Positions 44,780 to 54,432 are shown, counted from the first letter of the stretch. The stretch: DNA of 64,000 bases from Pseudomonas sp. ANT_H12B (GCF_008369325.1 NZ_VOBI01000006.1:62001-126000), one strand, 5' to 3'. Made by a program: numbers and translations. The notes: a model not told the origin generated them from the letters alone.

Positions 44780-45736
44780 TCAAGTGTTACGTCGATCGAT
44801 AAAACTCAAGCTGCGATACAAGGCTTCGATTCGCGGCAATTCGCATCCGGCCGCTTTGGCCGCCGCCAGTGGTCGAGCGTAAATCGCCTCCAGCTCCAGC
44901 GGTCGCTTGTGCAGAAAATCGTGATACATGCTCGGCCAATAGTCGGGCATCTTCTCGGTCACCATGAACAAATGGTCGGCATAACCGGGCGGTATGTCAT
45001 GACCGCACGCGGTTGCTCCCTGAACCACTTCAGCCATCAGTGCCTTGATCAGTTCCCGACTGTCGGCATCAGCCATCAACGGTGTGGTGCTGGCCCCGAG
45101 CAGAACAGACAGACCGTTGTAAGGGATATTCCAGACCAGTTTCTGCCAGCGCGCCTGATGCAGGTTCGGCATGGCCTGGGAATCGATGCCGGCAGCGCGG
45201 AACAGCCCGGCGCCCTCCTCGACAATCGCCATGCGCGCCTGCTCATCGGCTGCGGGGCCGCTGTGATAGCCAACATTCACCGCGCCGAGCGCCTGATGGG
45301 TGATGACCCCAGGCCCGGCGCGATGAACGCAGATAAAGCAGAGCCCGCCGAGCACGTGCAGCGAATCGGGGAGCAATGCTCGCAGACTGTCTTCAACGTC
45401 CAGGCCATTTTGCAACAGCAGCACTTTGGCATCGGGGGCTGCGGCGTGAATGATTGCCGGCGCCAGTTCCGCGTTGCTGGTGGTCTTCGCGCCCACCAGC
45501 AACCATTCGCAACGTGGCATGTCTTCGGCCGTCGAATAGGCCTGAACCGGATTCAACGTCAACGCGCCGTGCACCGCACTGTCGAGTTGCAGTCCGTGTT
45601 CGGCCACCGCTGCAAATTCACTGCGCAATAAAAAGTGCACATCGAAACCGGCACGCGCCAGCATCAACCCGTAGAACCCGCCGATTGCGCCGGTTCCGAT
45701 AATGCCGATTGTCGGTTTGGCAACTGCCCCCATCAT
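44780..45736 (-). CDS. 2-dehydropantoate 2-reductase (ketopantoate reductase) family
   Basis: 318 residues. NADPH fold IGIIGTGAIGGFYGLMLARAGFDVHFLLR at the N-terminus, WLLVGAKTTSNAEL, LLLQNGLDVED, and a C-terminal helical domain with KLVWNIPYNGLSVLLGAS containing the catalytic Lys and Asn. Members make pantoate for CoA or reduce related 2-oxoacids; more than one copy per genome is common, so panE is not assigned. Its ATG overlaps the upstream thioredoxin stop (ATGA), with GAGGAG for ribosome binding. Confidence 0.85.
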   Translation of the reverse strand: MMGAVAKPTIGIIGTGAIGGFYGLMLARAGFDVHFLLRSEFAAVAEHGLQLDSAVHGALTLNPVQAYSTAEDMPRCEWLLVGAKTTSNAELAPAIIHAAAPDAKVLLLQNGLDVEDSLRALLPDSLHVLGGLCFICVHRAGPGVITHQALGAVNVGYHSGPAADEQARMAIVEEGAGLFRAAGIDSQAMPNLHQARWQKLVWNIPYNGLSVLLGASTTPLMADADSRELIKALMAEVVQGATACGHDIPPGYADHLFMVTEKMPDYWPSMYHDFLHKRPLELEAIYARPLAAAKAAGCELPRIEALYRSLSFIDRRNT

Positions 45737-46119
45737 GGCAACTCCTCTGCTGTTCGACTCAACGCCAGACCCACGGCTGCATTGAGCTCGGTGCTGGTCA
45801 GGCGCGATTTTAGTGCCCCGAAGAACTCGCCGTCGCGCACCACAAACAGCGCCGGCAAATGAAAGACCTGATAACGCTCGACCACGCCGCCATTATTCCC
45901 GGCATCGATCCAGCACAGTCGATCAACTTCCAGATCGAGCCCGGGCAATTGCTCACGGGCAAAACGGCAACTGGCGCAGCCGACACTGGTGAAAATCACC
46001 AGCGACACACCGCTCATCGCCAGCAGCCGTTGGTCGGCGTCGAAATCGGTCAGTTCCAATTCGACCACTATACTGGGGAAAACAATGTCAGATGGCTGAC
46101 ACATGGAGTCCGTGTTCAT
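45733..46119 (-). CDS. Thioredoxin-family protein
   Basis: Up to 128 residues, with redox motif CASC in FTSVGCASCRFAREQLPGL and thioredoxin-like strand VFHLPALFVVRDGEFFGAL holding the cis-Pro. Cytoplasmic thiol-disulfide role. The start is uncertain: ATG 46119, ATG 46104, or a GTG near 46068. The first shares a CATG with the divergent PilZ gene start. Family members I recall begin near LELTDFD, which favours a later start. Coupled to the ketopantoate reductase by ATGA. Confidence 0.78.
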   Translation of the reverse strand: MNTDSMCQPSDIVFPSIVVELELTDFDADQRLLAMSGVSLVIFTSVGCASCRFAREQLPGLDLEVDRLCWIDAGNNGGVVERYQVFHLPALFVVRDGEFFGALKSRLTSTELNAAVGLALSRTAEELP

Positions 46120-46561
46120 GGGACGTTTTATTCCTCACCCTGACGATGTGCCCGTCGAATTAACGTTGCTCAAACCTGAACGTATTTCACGGCAACAGCT
46201 GCACACTATCAGCCTCGGCGGCATGGCTTGCAATTATCACCGCGCCTGGCGCCATGGTACGGCGCTGGAAATTCGCATGCCGACCTTGAACCCTGACTTG
46301 CGCTTCCTGGGCTATGTGGCCTGGTGCCTGCGACGCAAGCGCGGCTATCTGGTGGGTATCGCGTTTGTTGACGAGCAGATGATGTTCAGCGCCCGGATGG
46401 GTGAGCAGGCGTGCCAGATCGAACGCTACTGTCGCCTGCATGACGCCCACGATGACCTGCAGGAAACTCAGGCCCTGGCCCTCGAATGGGTCCAGCAGCA
46501 TGCCGACGAGTTCTCCCACGACACGGTTCACAGGGCATTTGCGCAGGCTGTGCTGGATTAG
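46118..46561 (+). CDS. PilZ-domain protein
   Basis: 147 residues from ATG 46118, with GGAG 9 bases upstream. The PilZ barrel is seen as ERISRQQLHTISLGGMACNYH, where the (D/N)xSxxG element appears as TISLGG, so one c-di-GMP contact is altered. It continues with LEIRMPTLNPDLRFLGYVAWCLRRKRGYLVGIAFVD. A c-di-GMP receptor role is possible but not assured given the motif change. Its start and that of the thioredoxin gene are face to face with no room for separate promoters. Confidence 0.8.
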   Translation: MGRFIPHPDDVPVELTLLKPERISRQQLHTISLGGMACNYHRAWRHGTALEIRMPTLNPDLRFLGYVAWCLRRKRGYLVGIAFVDEQMMFSARMGEQACQIERYCRLHDAHDDLQETQALALEWVQQHADEFSHDTVHRAFAQAVLD

Positions 46562-46723
46562 GGGGCGTTATCAATTAGTGGTGAATGGCCGCTAAACCGG
46601 TGTCTGCCCATTGTCGAGAAGGCGCGTAACGCGCTAAGGTTCGGCTCCCCGACGCGCTTAATTTGCTGTGCTCCGCCGCGCGGGTTCGCTGGCGGCCGGC
46701 ACCCGTGACCTGACGAGTAAACG

Positions 46724-47800
46724 ATGGCTGATTTACCGATCAACGACCTAAACGTCGCTTCCAACGAGACGCTGATCACTCCCGATCAGCTCAAGCGTGA
46801 TATCCCTTTGAGCGACGCTGCCTTGCGCACCGTCACCAAGGGTCGCGAAGTCATTCGCAACATTCTTGATGGCACTGACCACCGCCTGTTCGTTGTCATC
46901 GGGCCTTGCTCGATCCACGACATCAAGGCTGCCCACGAATACGCCGAGCGCCTGAAGGCGCTTGCGGCAGAAGTGTCCGATACCCTGTATCTGGTCATGC
47001 GCGTGTATTTCGAGAAGCCACGTACCACCGTCGGCTGGAAAGGCTTGATCAACGACCCCTACCTGGACGATTCCTTCAAGATTCAGGACGGTCTGCATAT
47101 CGGTCGCAAATTGCTGCTGGACCTGGCCGAGATGGGCCTGCCGACCGCAACTGAAGCCCTCGACCCGATCTCCCCGCAGTACTTGCAGGACCTGATCAGC
47201 TGGTCGGCCATCGGTGCGCGCACCACCGAATCCCAGACTCACCGTGAAATGGCCTCCGGCCTGTCCTCGGCAGTCGGCTTCAAGAACGGCACCGACGGCG
47301 GCTTGACGGTCGCGATCAACGCCCTGCAATCGGTTTCCAGCCCTCACCGCTTCCTGGGTATCAACCAGGAAGGTGGCGTGTCGATCGTCACCACCAAGGG
47401 CAATGCGTACGGTCACGTAGTATTGCGCGGTGGCAATGGCAAGCCGAACTACGATTCGGTCAGCGTCGCGCTCTGCGAGCAAGCGCTGAACAAAGCCAAG
47501 ATCAAGCCGAACATCATGGTCGATTGCAGCCACGCCAACTCCAACAAGGACCCGGCCCTGCAACCGCTGGTGATGGAGAACGTCGCCAACCAGATCCTCG
47601 AAGGCAACCAGTCAATCATCGGCCTGATGGTCGAAAGTCACCTGAACTGGGGCTGCCAGTCGATCCCGAAAGACCTCGCCGACCTGCAATACGGGGTGTC
47701 GATCACCGATGCCTGCATCGACTGGTCGGCGACCGAAACGACTTTGCGCAGCATGCATGCCAAGCTCAAGGATGTACTGCCGAAACGCGATCGCACCTGA
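46724..47800 (+). CDS. Class I 3-deoxy-7-phosphoheptulonate synthase (AroF/AroG type)
   Basis: 358 residues with class I-alpha signatures: VIGPCSIHD, MRVYFEKPRTTVGWKG, ATEALDPISPQYLQDLISWSAIGARTTESQTHREMASGLS, VGFKNGTDGG and MVDCSHANSNKD. First shikimate step, normally feedback-inhibited by Tyr or Phe; which one cannot be told. A strong bidirectional terminator follows. This is a different, unrelated-in-sequence class from the enzyme at 31179. Confidence 0.94.
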   Translation: MADLPINDLNVASNETLITPDQLKRDIPLSDAALRTVTKGREVIRNILDGTDHRLFVVIGPCSIHDIKAAHEYAERLKALAAEVSDTLYLVMRVYFEKPRTTVGWKGLINDPYLDDSFKIQDGLHIGRKLLLDLAEMGLPTATEALDPISPQYLQDLISWSAIGARTTESQTHREMASGLSSAVGFKNGTDGGLTVAINALQSVSSPHRFLGINQEGGVSIVTTKGNAYGHVVLRGGNGKPNYDSVSVALCEQALNKAKIKPNIMVDCSHANSNKDPALQPLVMENVANQILEGNQSIIGLMVESHLNWGCQSIPKDLADLQYGVSITDACIDWSATETTLRSMHAKLKDVLPKRDRT

Positions 47801-47813
47801 TCACTTTTCGCCG

Positions 47814-47852
47814 CACAAAAAAACGCCGGGCTTAACCCGGCGTTTTTTTGTG
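47814..47852. terminator. Strong bidirectional intrinsic terminator
   Basis: CACAAAAAAACGCCGGG, 5-base loop, CCCGGCGTTTTTTTGTG: near-perfect symmetry between the DAHP synthase and the acetyltransferase gene on the other strand. Confidence 0.92.
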
Positions 47853-47870
47853 TTCGATTTAACTGAAAGA

Positions 47871-48158
47871 TCACTGGCTCAGCTTGGTGGCATGCCGCTG
47901 GTGACGTTCCATGTAGCGCTCCACGTAGGAGCACGATGGAATGACTGTGTAGCCCATTTCTTCAGCGTACTGCAGCGCCTGCTCGGTCAATGCCGCAGCG
48001 ATGCCGCGACCACGCAATGCGTTGGGCACAAAGGTGCGATAGATATCCAGGGTCTGTTTCCCCAGATCCATATAGGTCAGGTAGGCACGATGACCGTCCA
48101 CATTGGTCTCGAACTGATGACCAGCCTGGTCATGGTGGATGGACAACGCCTCGCTCAT
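47871..48158 (-). CDS. Small GNAT-type N-acetyltransferase (YjdJ/DUF-like)
   Basis: 95 residues from ATG 48158, with GAGGAG upstream. The minimal GNAT fold of PF14542: FETNVDGHRAYLTYMDLGKQTLDIYRTFVPNALRGRGIAAALTEQALQYAEEMGYTVIPSCSYVERYM, with the acetyl-CoA loop RGRGIA. Substrate unknown. Monocistronic, ending at the shared terminator. Confidence 0.87.
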   Translation of the reverse strand: MSEALSIHHDQAGHQFETNVDGHRAYLTYMDLGKQTLDIYRTFVPNALRGRGIAAALTEQALQYAEEMGYTVIPSCSYVERYMERHQRHATKLSQ

Positions 48159-48470
48159 CACTACTCCTCGCGGGTCGGAAATTCTGACCCCTACCTTACC
48201 GATGTTTTTCCGGCGAAGGAACATCTACGCCACCCCGTGCCTGAATGGGCACCGAGAAGAGCTGCACCAATCTCGCGCAACCGAGCACGTATCAAATAGT
48301 AGGCACCATTGGCGCAAATGCTCAAGGTACGCTCGTCATCATACTGGTTGGCGGGTGCTGCTCCGGGTTACGCAGGGAAGGCTCGACCGAAGATATCTAC
48401 AGGTCGATAGCCTGAACATTGCCGGATGTTGAGACTTAAGACGAGCGCCCTTTGTTAAAGTCACCTCAAC

Positions 48471-48719
48471 ATGGAGAAAGATATGAGAGGCGTCGCGCAA
48501 AATCCGAACAAAAGTGTAGACGAATCCATCTAGACAGACTTTAGTCAAGACTGGGAAAAGAGCCGCGAGCGCGGGGAACTTTTTCTTGCCGGCTCGCTCA
48601 GCTCGGGCCTCGCAGCTGGATATTTTTTAAACAATGCAGTTAAAAGTTGCTCGAAAAAGAATCAACGCCTACAATTTTTTTTGCTTCTTGCTTTACGTCA
48701 GTTTACTTACGACAAGTAA
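48471..48719 (+). pseudogene. Possible small ORF interrupted by an in-frame TAG
   Basis: From ATG 48471 or ATG 48483 (the latter with GGAG 6 bases upstream), a frame runs to TAG 48531-48533, then stays open to TAA at 48717-48719. The part after the stop contains WEKSRERGELFLAGSLSSG and [13 protein letters not shown], which looks protein-like, with a charged stretch then a glycine-rich hydrophobic helix. I recognise no family. It could equally be chance. The 638-base gap 48159-48796 otherwise holds only the oprI promoter region (TAGTAT-like -10 near 48727). Confidence 0.25.
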
Positions 48720-48796
48720 TGGGTAGTATGTACGCCGGCTATTTCCTCACTCTGAGGAGACAGCTACTTAATAGAAAGTCCTTGAAGGGGAACACG

Positions 48797-49048
48797 ATGA
48801 ACAACGTTCTGAAATTCTCTGCTCTGGCTCTGGCCGCAGTTCTGGCTACCGGTTGCAGCAGCGTATCGAAAGAAACCGAAGCACGTCTGACCGCTACTGA
48901 AGACGCAGCTGCTCGCTCCCAGGCTCGTGCAGACGAAGCTTACCGTAAAGCTGATGAAGCTCTGGCTGCTGCCCAAAAAGCACAACAGACTGCTGACGAA
49001 GCTAACGAGCGTGCTCTGCGCATGCTGGAAAAAGCTAGCCGCAAGTAA
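48797..49048 (+). CDS. oprI: Major outer-membrane lipoprotein OprI (Lpp)
   Basis: 83 residues: signal peptide with lipobox ATGC (lipidated Cys20), then an uninterrupted heptad coiled coil rich in Ala, Glu and Lys ([39 protein letters not shown]), ending RMLEKASRK with the terminal Lys that can be linked to peptidoglycan. GAAGGGGAA precedes the ATG at 48797. Codon use is extremely biased, as expected for one of the most abundant proteins in the cell. A terminator follows. Confidence 0.97.
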   Translation: MNNVLKFSALALAAVLATGCSSVSKETEARLTATEDAAARSQARADEAYRKADEALAAAQKAQQTADEANERALRMLEKASRK

Positions 49049-49068
49049 TAGTCCTTCGGGATTATTAT

Positions 49069-49099
49069 CAAGCCGACCCATTTATGGGTCGGCTTTTTA
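49069..49099 (+). terminator. Intrinsic terminator of oprI
   Basis: AGCCGACCCA, TTTA loop, TGGGTCGGCT followed by TTTTAT: a perfect 10-bp stem. Confidence 0.9.
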
Positions 49100-49128
49100 T
49101 TGCCTGGTGTTTCCTGCCGGCAATAAAA

Positions 49129-49164
49129 AACCCGCCGACGCAGCCTGCGTCGGCGGGTTATTTT
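49129..49164 (-). terminator. Intrinsic terminator of the L,D-transpeptidase gene
   Basis: AACCCGCCGACGCA / TGCGTCGGCGGGTT with a T-run on the minus strand (AAAAAA on the + strand), just after the stop of the gene arriving from the right. Confidence 0.85.
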
Positions 49165-49170
49165 CAAGTC

Positions 49171-50142
49171 TTACTGCAACGGGTCGATCGGCGCACTCGT
49201 CACCATCGGCACGGAAGTATTTGGCACTCCGATTTCCACCGGCAGGCCATCTTCTGCGGCAACCACGTCGCGGACCACATCCCAATTCATGCGCAGGTTA
49301 TTGGTGATGTCCTCACGCTTGAGCATCGCATTGATCACCGCGGTGTGTTTGTCGACCACCGATGGATTGCCCTTGTCGTCCAGAGGCGTGTGCGCTTCCA
49401 GGTACACCTTGCCGCCACTGACGCCGAACTTGTACGGATCGCTAAGGATGCGTACCGAGGTACCTACTGGCACCATGCCCGCCATTTCCAGCACGTTGTT
49501 GTTGAACATGCGGAAGCAGCCGTGGCTGGTGCGCATGCCAATGCCGAACTTCTTGTTCGACCCGTGGATCAGGTAGCCCGGAGTGCCCAGCGTGAACTTG
49601 AACGGCCCCAGCGGGTTGTCAGGACCGGCCGGCACCACGTTCGGCAGCGGATCGCCATCAGCGGCGTGCTCGGCCTTGATCGATGCGGGAGGGGTCCAGG
49701 TCGGGTTCGGCGTCTTGGCGATAATACTGGTATGAGCAATTGGCGAGCCCCAGCCTTCACGACCGATACCCAGCGGGAAGGTGTAGACCACGTCCCGGCC
49801 TTTCGGATAGTAGTAGAGGCGGTATTCAGCCAGGTTGATGACGATGCCTTCACGCGGGCCCGGCGGCAGGATAAAGCGGGTCGGCAAAACGATTTCGGTG
49901 CCAGCTCCCGGCAACCATGGATCGACGCCAGGGTTGGCCGCGACCATTTCCGAATAGCCCAGATCGTAGGTGGTGCCAAGGTCGGCGAAGGTGTCTTCGT
50001 ACTTGGCCTTGATCACTTGCACCTGACCGATGATGTCTTCACCGGGCGGTGGTAGAGGCAGCTCCAATGCTGCTACGGGCCCCGCCACACAGAGAGCGGC
50101 AAGAGACAGATAGCGGGTAACGGCAGGAAAACGCGGCAACAT
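49171..50142 (-). CDS. Exported L,D-transpeptidase with LysM domain
   Basis: 324 residues from ATG 50142 (AAGGA 8 bases upstream). Signal peptide to ~residue 25. LysM-like domain ~35-90 (DTFADLGTTYDLGYSEMVAANPGVDPWLPGAGTEIVLP). YkuD catalytic domain ~97-230 with IHGSNKKFGIG and the active-site S206-H207-G208-C209. It makes 3-3 peptidoglycan crosslinks or anchors lipoprotein to peptidoglycan. Its location beside oprI, the Lpp homologue, makes a role in attaching OprI attractive (inferred). Confidence 0.92.
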   Translation of the reverse strand: MLPRFPAVTRYLSLAALCVAGPVAALELPLPPPGEDIIGQVQVIKAKYEDTFADLGTTYDLGYSEMVAANPGVDPWLPGAGTEIVLPTRFILPPGPREGIVINLAEYRLYYYPKGRDVVYTFPLGIGREGWGSPIAHTSIIAKTPNPTWTPPASIKAEHAADGDPLPNVVPAGPDNPLGPFKFTLGTPGYLIHGSNKKFGIGMRTSHGCFRMFNNNVLEMAGMVPVGTSVRILSDPYKFGVSGGKVYLEAHTPLDDKGNPSVVDKHTAVINAMLKREDITNNLRMNWDVVRDVVAAEDGLPVEIGVPNTSVPMVTSAPIDPLQ

Positions 50143-50244
50143 CCGGAAAATCCTTCGCATGATCGACAAGGGTATAAAAACGCGATTGTACACCGGCATC
50201 CGGAATTTCGGGGAGTTGGCCGATAGCAAGCTATCTTTGAAGCT

Positions 50245-50538
50245 TTAGAGCTCGAACCGCAGCTCTGGCCAGATCGGCGATGTGCCGCGCTTTTGCGATT
50301 CAAGAATCGCCCGACACAGCGAACACAGGCGCTGATCCTGGAACACGCGGCGATCGACGCTCGACCAGCGTGGCTGCGCCGGCAGCAGGCTGCCGCACAA
50401 GGTCCGATCCGCAGAGCCGCCCAACTCCAGTTGACGGGTCACCAGATGTACCCGCACTTCCTGGCAGGCGAACAGATCCAGCTGTTCGTCAGGCTCGATC
50501 AGTTGATAGGCAAAAAGTGACCAGGCGGGACGCGGCAT
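50245..50538 (-). CDS. Conserved hypothetical protein with C-terminal CxxC
   Basis: 97 residues from ATG 50538 (GGAG 6 bases upstream). Acidic, with cysteines in LFACQE, RTLCGS and a CSLC pair (RLCSLCRAILESQKRGTSPIWPELRFEL) that might bind metal. No signal or membrane segment. I do not recognise it, but its place between tesA and the L,D-transpeptidase matches a hypothetical gene of similar size that I recall from P. aeruginosa. Confidence 0.7.
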   Translation of the reverse strand: MPRPAWSLFAYQLIEPDEQLDLFACQEVRVHLVTRQLELGGSADRTLCGSLLPAQPRWSSVDRRVFQDQRLCSLCRAILESQKRGTSPIWPELRFEL

Positions 50539-50594
50539 CGGGGGCTCCAAATCGGGGGCGCCACCTTAGCCGAAACACCGCCGCTAGAAAAGCG

Positions 50595-51200
50595 TCAAAG
50601 CAGCGGTTTCAGTGTCGGCCAGACATTTTCCAGCAACTTGTCCTGAGCCCCGGCAGCCGGGTGCAAGCCGTCGGCTTGCATCAAGTCCGGATGACCGCCC
50701 ACGCCGTCGAGAAAAAACGGCACCAGCGGGATGTTTTTCTCGCTGGCAACGTTGCTGTAGACCTTGGCAAAGGCCTCGGTATAACGGACGCCGTAGTTGG
50801 GCGGCAATTGCATGCCCAGCAGCAGGACCTTCGCGCCACTGGCGCGGGAGCTGTCGATCATCGCTGCAAGGTTTTGTTGCAATTGCGTTGGCAGTAATCC
50901 GCGCAGCCCGTCGTTGCCGCCCAACTCGAGGATCACAAGTTCAGGTTTATGCTCTGCAAGCAGTGCTGGCAGGCGCGCCTGGCCTCCGGCACTGGTGTCG
51001 CCGCTGATGGACGCGTTGACCACCTTATCGTCAAAACCTTCGCGCTTGAGCCGTTGCTCAAGCAGCGACACCCACCCCAAGCGGGTATCCAGTCCGAAAC
51101 CGGCGCTGATACTATCGCCAACGATCAGGACAGTACCCGCCGCTGCGTTCTGGGCCATGCACATCAAGGCCAGGCCAGCACTCAAAAACCACACACGCAT
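50595..51200 (-). CDS. tesA: Multifunctional periplasmic esterase TesA (thioesterase I/lysophospholipase L1)
   Basis: 201 residues from ATG 51200. Signal peptide to ~21. SGNH hydrolase: block I VGDSISAG with S30, block III GGNDGLRG with N96, block V DGLHP with D176 and H179. It hydrolyses acyl-thioesters, lysophospholipids and some peptide substrates in the periplasm. It is divergent from the ABC gene, with only 10 bases between start codons, so both promoters must reach into the other gene. This tesA-ybbA-ybbP arrangement is conserved from E. coli. Confidence 0.94.
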   Translation of the reverse strand: MRVWFLSAGLALMCMAQNAAAGTVLIVGDSISAGFGLDTRLGWVSLLEQRLKREGFDDKVVNASISGDTSAGGQARLPALLAEHKPELVILELGGNDGLRGLLPTQLQQNLAAMIDSSRASGAKVLLLGMQLPPNYGVRYTEAFAKVYSNVASEKNIPLVPFFLDGVGGHPDLMQADGLHPAAGAQDKLLENVWPTLKPLL

Positions 51201-51210
51201 CGGATTCTCC

Positions 51211-51894
51211 ATGGGCGCAAGCATTCTCACCGCGAAGAACCTCAGCAAAGTGGTTCCCAGCGCGGAAGGTGAACTGACCATCCTGCACGAACTGAGCCTG
51301 AAACTGAACAAGGGCGACAGTCTGGCCATCGTCGGCGCCTCCGGTTCCGGCAAATCCACTCTCCTGGGCTTGCTCGCCGGTCTCGACTTGCCGAGCAGCG
51401 GCGAAGTCACGCTCGCCGGGCAAGCCCTGAGCAATCTCGATGAAGACCAACGCGCGCGCATCCGCGCCGAGCATGTGGGTTTTGTCTTTCAATCATTCCA
51501 GTTGCTGGACAGCCTCAACGCCCTGGAAAACGTCATGCTGCCGCTGGAACTCGATGGGCGCAAGGACGCCCGTGAGCGCGCCACCGAACTGCTGCAACGC
51601 GTCGGACTGGGCCAACGCCTGACCCATTCGCCCCGCCAGCTCTCCGGCGGCGAGCAGCAGCGTGTGGCCATTGCCCGAGCCTTTGCAGCCGAGCCCGATG
51701 TGCTGTTCGCCGACGAACCCACCGGCAACCTCGACAGCCATACCGGCGAGCGCATCAGCGATCTGCTGTTCGAACTCAATCAGGAACGCGGCACGACCCT
51801 GGTGCTGGTGACCCACGATGAACGCCTGGCACATCGTTGCCGGCGCCTGATCCGCCTTGACGCCGGCCTGCTCGTCCCGCCTCTGGAGGTTTAA
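51211..51894 (+). CDS. ybbA: YbbA-like ABC transporter ATP-binding protein
   Basis: 227 residues from ATG 51211. Walker [10 protein letters not shown] (42-50), Q-loop [19 protein letters not shown], signature LSGGE (144-148), Walker [14 protein letters not shown] and H-loop [11 protein letters not shown]. LolD/MacB-type ATPase partnered with an FtsX-like permease. Its TAA shares an A with the ATG of the permease gene. Probably powers export or extraction of an envelope lipid or lipoprotein, with tesA nearby. Confidence 0.92.
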   Translation: MGASILTAKNLSKVVPSAEGELTILHELSLKLNKGDSLAIVGASGSGKSTLLGLLAGLDLPSSGEVTLAGQALSNLDEDQRARIRAEHVGFVFQSFQLLDSLNALENVMLPLELDGRKDARERATELLQRVGLGQRLTHSPRQLSGGEQQRVAIARAFAAEPDVLFADEPTGNLDSHTGERISDLLFELNQERGTTLVLVTHDERLAHRCRRLIRLDAGLLVPPLEV

Positions 51895-54398
51895 TGGCAC
51901 GCCTGCCGCTGTTGCGCATGTTCAGTCTTGCCATCCGCCAATTACTGCGCGACGCCCGCGCCGGTGAGTTGCGCGTGCTGTTCTTTGCCTTGCTGGTGGC
52001 CGTGGCGGCGAGTACGGCAATCGGTTACTTCGGCGCCCGCCTGAACGGCGCCATGATGCTGCGCGCCACCGAGTTTCTCGGGGCCGACCTGCTGCTCGAA
52101 GGCAGCTCCCCGGCTCGGCCCGAACAGATAAGAAGCGGCACGGAACTGGGCCTCGAACATGCTCAGGTGGTCGAGTTCTCCAGCGTCATCGCCACCGACA
52201 ATGGCATTCAACTGTCCAGCATCAAGGCTGCCGATGATGTTTATCCACTGCGCGGCGAGCTGAAAAGCGCCCCCGAGCCCTTTGCCCCGGAAGAGTCCGG
52301 AGGCGGACCGAAACCCGGCGAAGCCTGGGTCGAAGCGCGACTGTTGACGGCGCTGGATTTGAAGATCGGCGACAGCATCGACGTCGGCATGCGAACCCTG
52401 AAACTGGCGCGGGTGCTGACCTACGAGCCGGACCGTGCCGGCAATTTCTATAGCCTGACGCCGCGAGTGCTGATCAACCTCAGCGACCTCGCCGCGACCG
52501 GCGTGGTGCAACCCGGCAGTCGGGTCAGTTACCGTGAGCTCTGGCGCGGTAAAGCCGAGGCGCTGGAAACCTATCGTCAGCTGATCAAGCCCGGGCTGGC
52601 GGCCAACCAGCGCATACAGGATGCCCGCGACGGCAACCGGCAGATCGGCGGCGCGTTGGGCAAGGCCGAGCGCTACTTGAACATGGCGAGTCTGGTGGCG
52701 GTTCTGCTGTCGGGTGTGGCCGTGGCATTGTCGGCGACGCGCTTCGCCACCCGCCGATTCGATGCCAGCGCATTACTGCGTTGCCTGGGTCTGTCGCGCC
52801 GGGAAACCCTGGTGCTGTTCAGTTTGCAGCTAACGGTGCTCGGCCTGCTCGCCAGTATCAGTGGCGCGTTCATCGGTTGGCTAGCGCAGCTTGGGCTCTT
52901 TGCCTTGCTGCATGATTTGTTGCCGACCGATGTTCCACCGGGCGGCCTGTTTCCAGCCATCGCCGGGATCGGCACCGGGCTGGTGGCATTGGCCGGTTTT
53001 GCCTTGCCGCCACTGGCTGCCCTGGGTCGCGTTCCGCCCTTGCGGGTGTTGCGTCGGGACATGCTGCCGATTCCTTCCAGCACCTGGATGGTTTACGGCG
53101 CGGCATTGGGCGCCCTCGGGCTGATCATGTGGCGCCTGAGCCTGGACCTGCTGCTAACGTTTGCCCTGCTCGGCGGTGGCGTGATCGCGGCGCTGATCCT
53201 TGGCGGTTTGCTGTTGCTGCTTCTGAAGAGCCTGCGCCGAATGCTGGCGCGTGCCGCGTTGCCGTGGCGCCTCGGATTGGGCCAATTGCTGCGCCACCCG
53301 CTGGCAGCCGCGGGACAAGCCCTGGCCTTCGGGTTGATTCTGCTGTCCATGGCGTTGATCGCATTGCTGCGCGGCGAGTTGCTGGATACCTGGCAGAACC
53401 AGTTACCGAAAAACGCGCCCAACTATTTCGCGCTGAACATTCTGCCGGCGGACAAACAGGCCTTCACCGATCGCCTGATCGAACTGTCCGCACAATCGGC
53501 GCCGCTGTACCCGGTGGTACCGGGACGGCTGATCAGCATCAACGGCGAGCCGGTGCAGGAAATCGTCAGCAAGGATTCGGCCGGTGATCGAGCGATCCAG
53601 CGCGACCTGAGCCTGACCTGGGCGGCGGATTTGCCGGCGGGCAACAAACTCACCGCAGGCAACTGGTGGCCCGAACAGGCACCGGATGAGATTCCCGGCG
53701 TATCGGTGGAAGGTAAAGTCGCCGAAAGCCTGAAGCTCAAACTCGGTGATCACATGGTCTTTACTGTCGGCGGCGCCAATCGCGAAGCGAAAGTCACCAG
53801 CCTGCGAGAGATCAACTGGGACAACTTCCAGCCCAACTTCTTCATGATCTTCCAACCCGGGACCTTGAAGGATCTGCCGGCGACCTACCTGACCAGTTTC
53901 TATCTGGCGGCCGGTCACGACCAGCAGATCGTCGATCTGTCCCGCAGCTTTCCGGCGGTGACCATTCTGCAAGTCGAAGCCTTGCTGGAACAGCTGCGCA
54001 GCATCCTCGCCCAGGTCACCCTGGCCGTCGAATACGTGTTGTTGTTTGTACTGGCGGCGGGCATGGCGGTGTTGTTTTCCGGCTTGCAGGCGACGCTCGA
54101 TGAGCGTATTCGTCAAGGGGCCTTGTTGCGAGCGCTGGGGGCCGAGCGGCAATTGCTGGTCAAGGCCCGACGGATCGAGTTCGGTTTGCTTGGCGCAGTC
54201 AGCGGACTGTTGGCGGCGCTGGGGTCGGAACTGGTGAGCCTGGTGCTTTATCGCTACGCGTTCGATCTGCCTTGGCACCCGCATCCGTGGCTGTTGGTGT
54301 TACCGCTGATCGGCGCCGTGCTGATCGGTGGTGCCGGCGTGTTCGGTACGCGCCGCGCCTTGAACGCCAGCCCCCTGACAGTCTTGCGCGAGGGTTGA
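51894..54398 (+). CDS. ybbP: YbbP-like FtsX-family permease
   Basis: 834 residues. One N-terminal membrane helix (~20-45), a periplasmic MacB-like domain (~50-260), an FtsX four-helix unit ([39 protein letters not shown]...), further helices to ~500, a second periplasmic domain (~510-700) and a last three-helix FtsX unit ([38 protein letters not shown]). Coupled to ybbA by a one-base overlap. The transported substrate is unknown. Confidence 0.92.
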   Translation: MARLPLLRMFSLAIRQLLRDARAGELRVLFFALLVAVAASTAIGYFGARLNGAMMLRATEFLGADLLLEGSSPARPEQIRSGTELGLEHAQVVEFSSVIATDNGIQLSSIKAADDVYPLRGELKSAPEPFAPEESGGGPKPGEAWVEARLLTALDLKIGDSIDVGMRTLKLARVLTYEPDRAGNFYSLTPRVLINLSDLAATGVVQPGSRVSYRELWRGKAEALETYRQLIKPGLAANQRIQDARDGNRQIGGALGKAERYLNMASLVAVLLSGVAVALSATRFATRRFDASALLRCLGLSRRETLVLFSLQLTVLGLLASISGAFIGWLAQLGLFALLHDLLPTDVPPGGLFPAIAGIGTGLVALAGFALPPLAALGRVPPLRVLRRDMLPIPSSTWMVYGAALGALGLIMWRLSLDLLLTFALLGGGVIAALILGGLLLLLLKSLRRMLARAALPWRLGLGQLLRHPLAAAGQALAFGLILLSMALIALLRGELLDTWQNQLPKNAPNYFALNILPADKQAFTDRLIELSAQSAPLYPVVPGRLISINGEPVQEIVSKDSAGDRAIQRDLSLTWAADLPAGNKLTAGNWWPEQAPDEIPGVSVEGKVAESLKLKLGDHMVFTVGGANREAKVTSLREINWDNFQPNFFMIFQPGTLKDLPATYLTSFYLAAGHDQQIVDLSRSFPAVTILQVEALLEQLRSILAQVTLAVEYVLLFVLAAGMAVLFSGLQATLDERIRQGALLRALGAERQLLVKARRIEFGLLGAVSGLLAALGSELVSLVLYRYAFDLPWHPHPWLLVLPLIGAVLIGGAGVFGTRRALNASPLTVLREG

Positions 54399-54432
54399 TA
54401 GACTCAGGTTCTCTCTACCACAAGAAGTTGCC

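Noticed and set aside
43877..45631. A 584-codon + strand frame spanning the nucleotidase and ketopantoate reductase genes
   Set aside because: Runs antisense through two well-recognised genes; Gln/Arg/His-rich shadow with no start signal.
48471..48533. The short peptide before the TAG near oprI as a leader peptide
   Set aside because: No attenuator hairpin follows before oprI and no run of one amino acid is present; listed only as a possible interrupted ORF.
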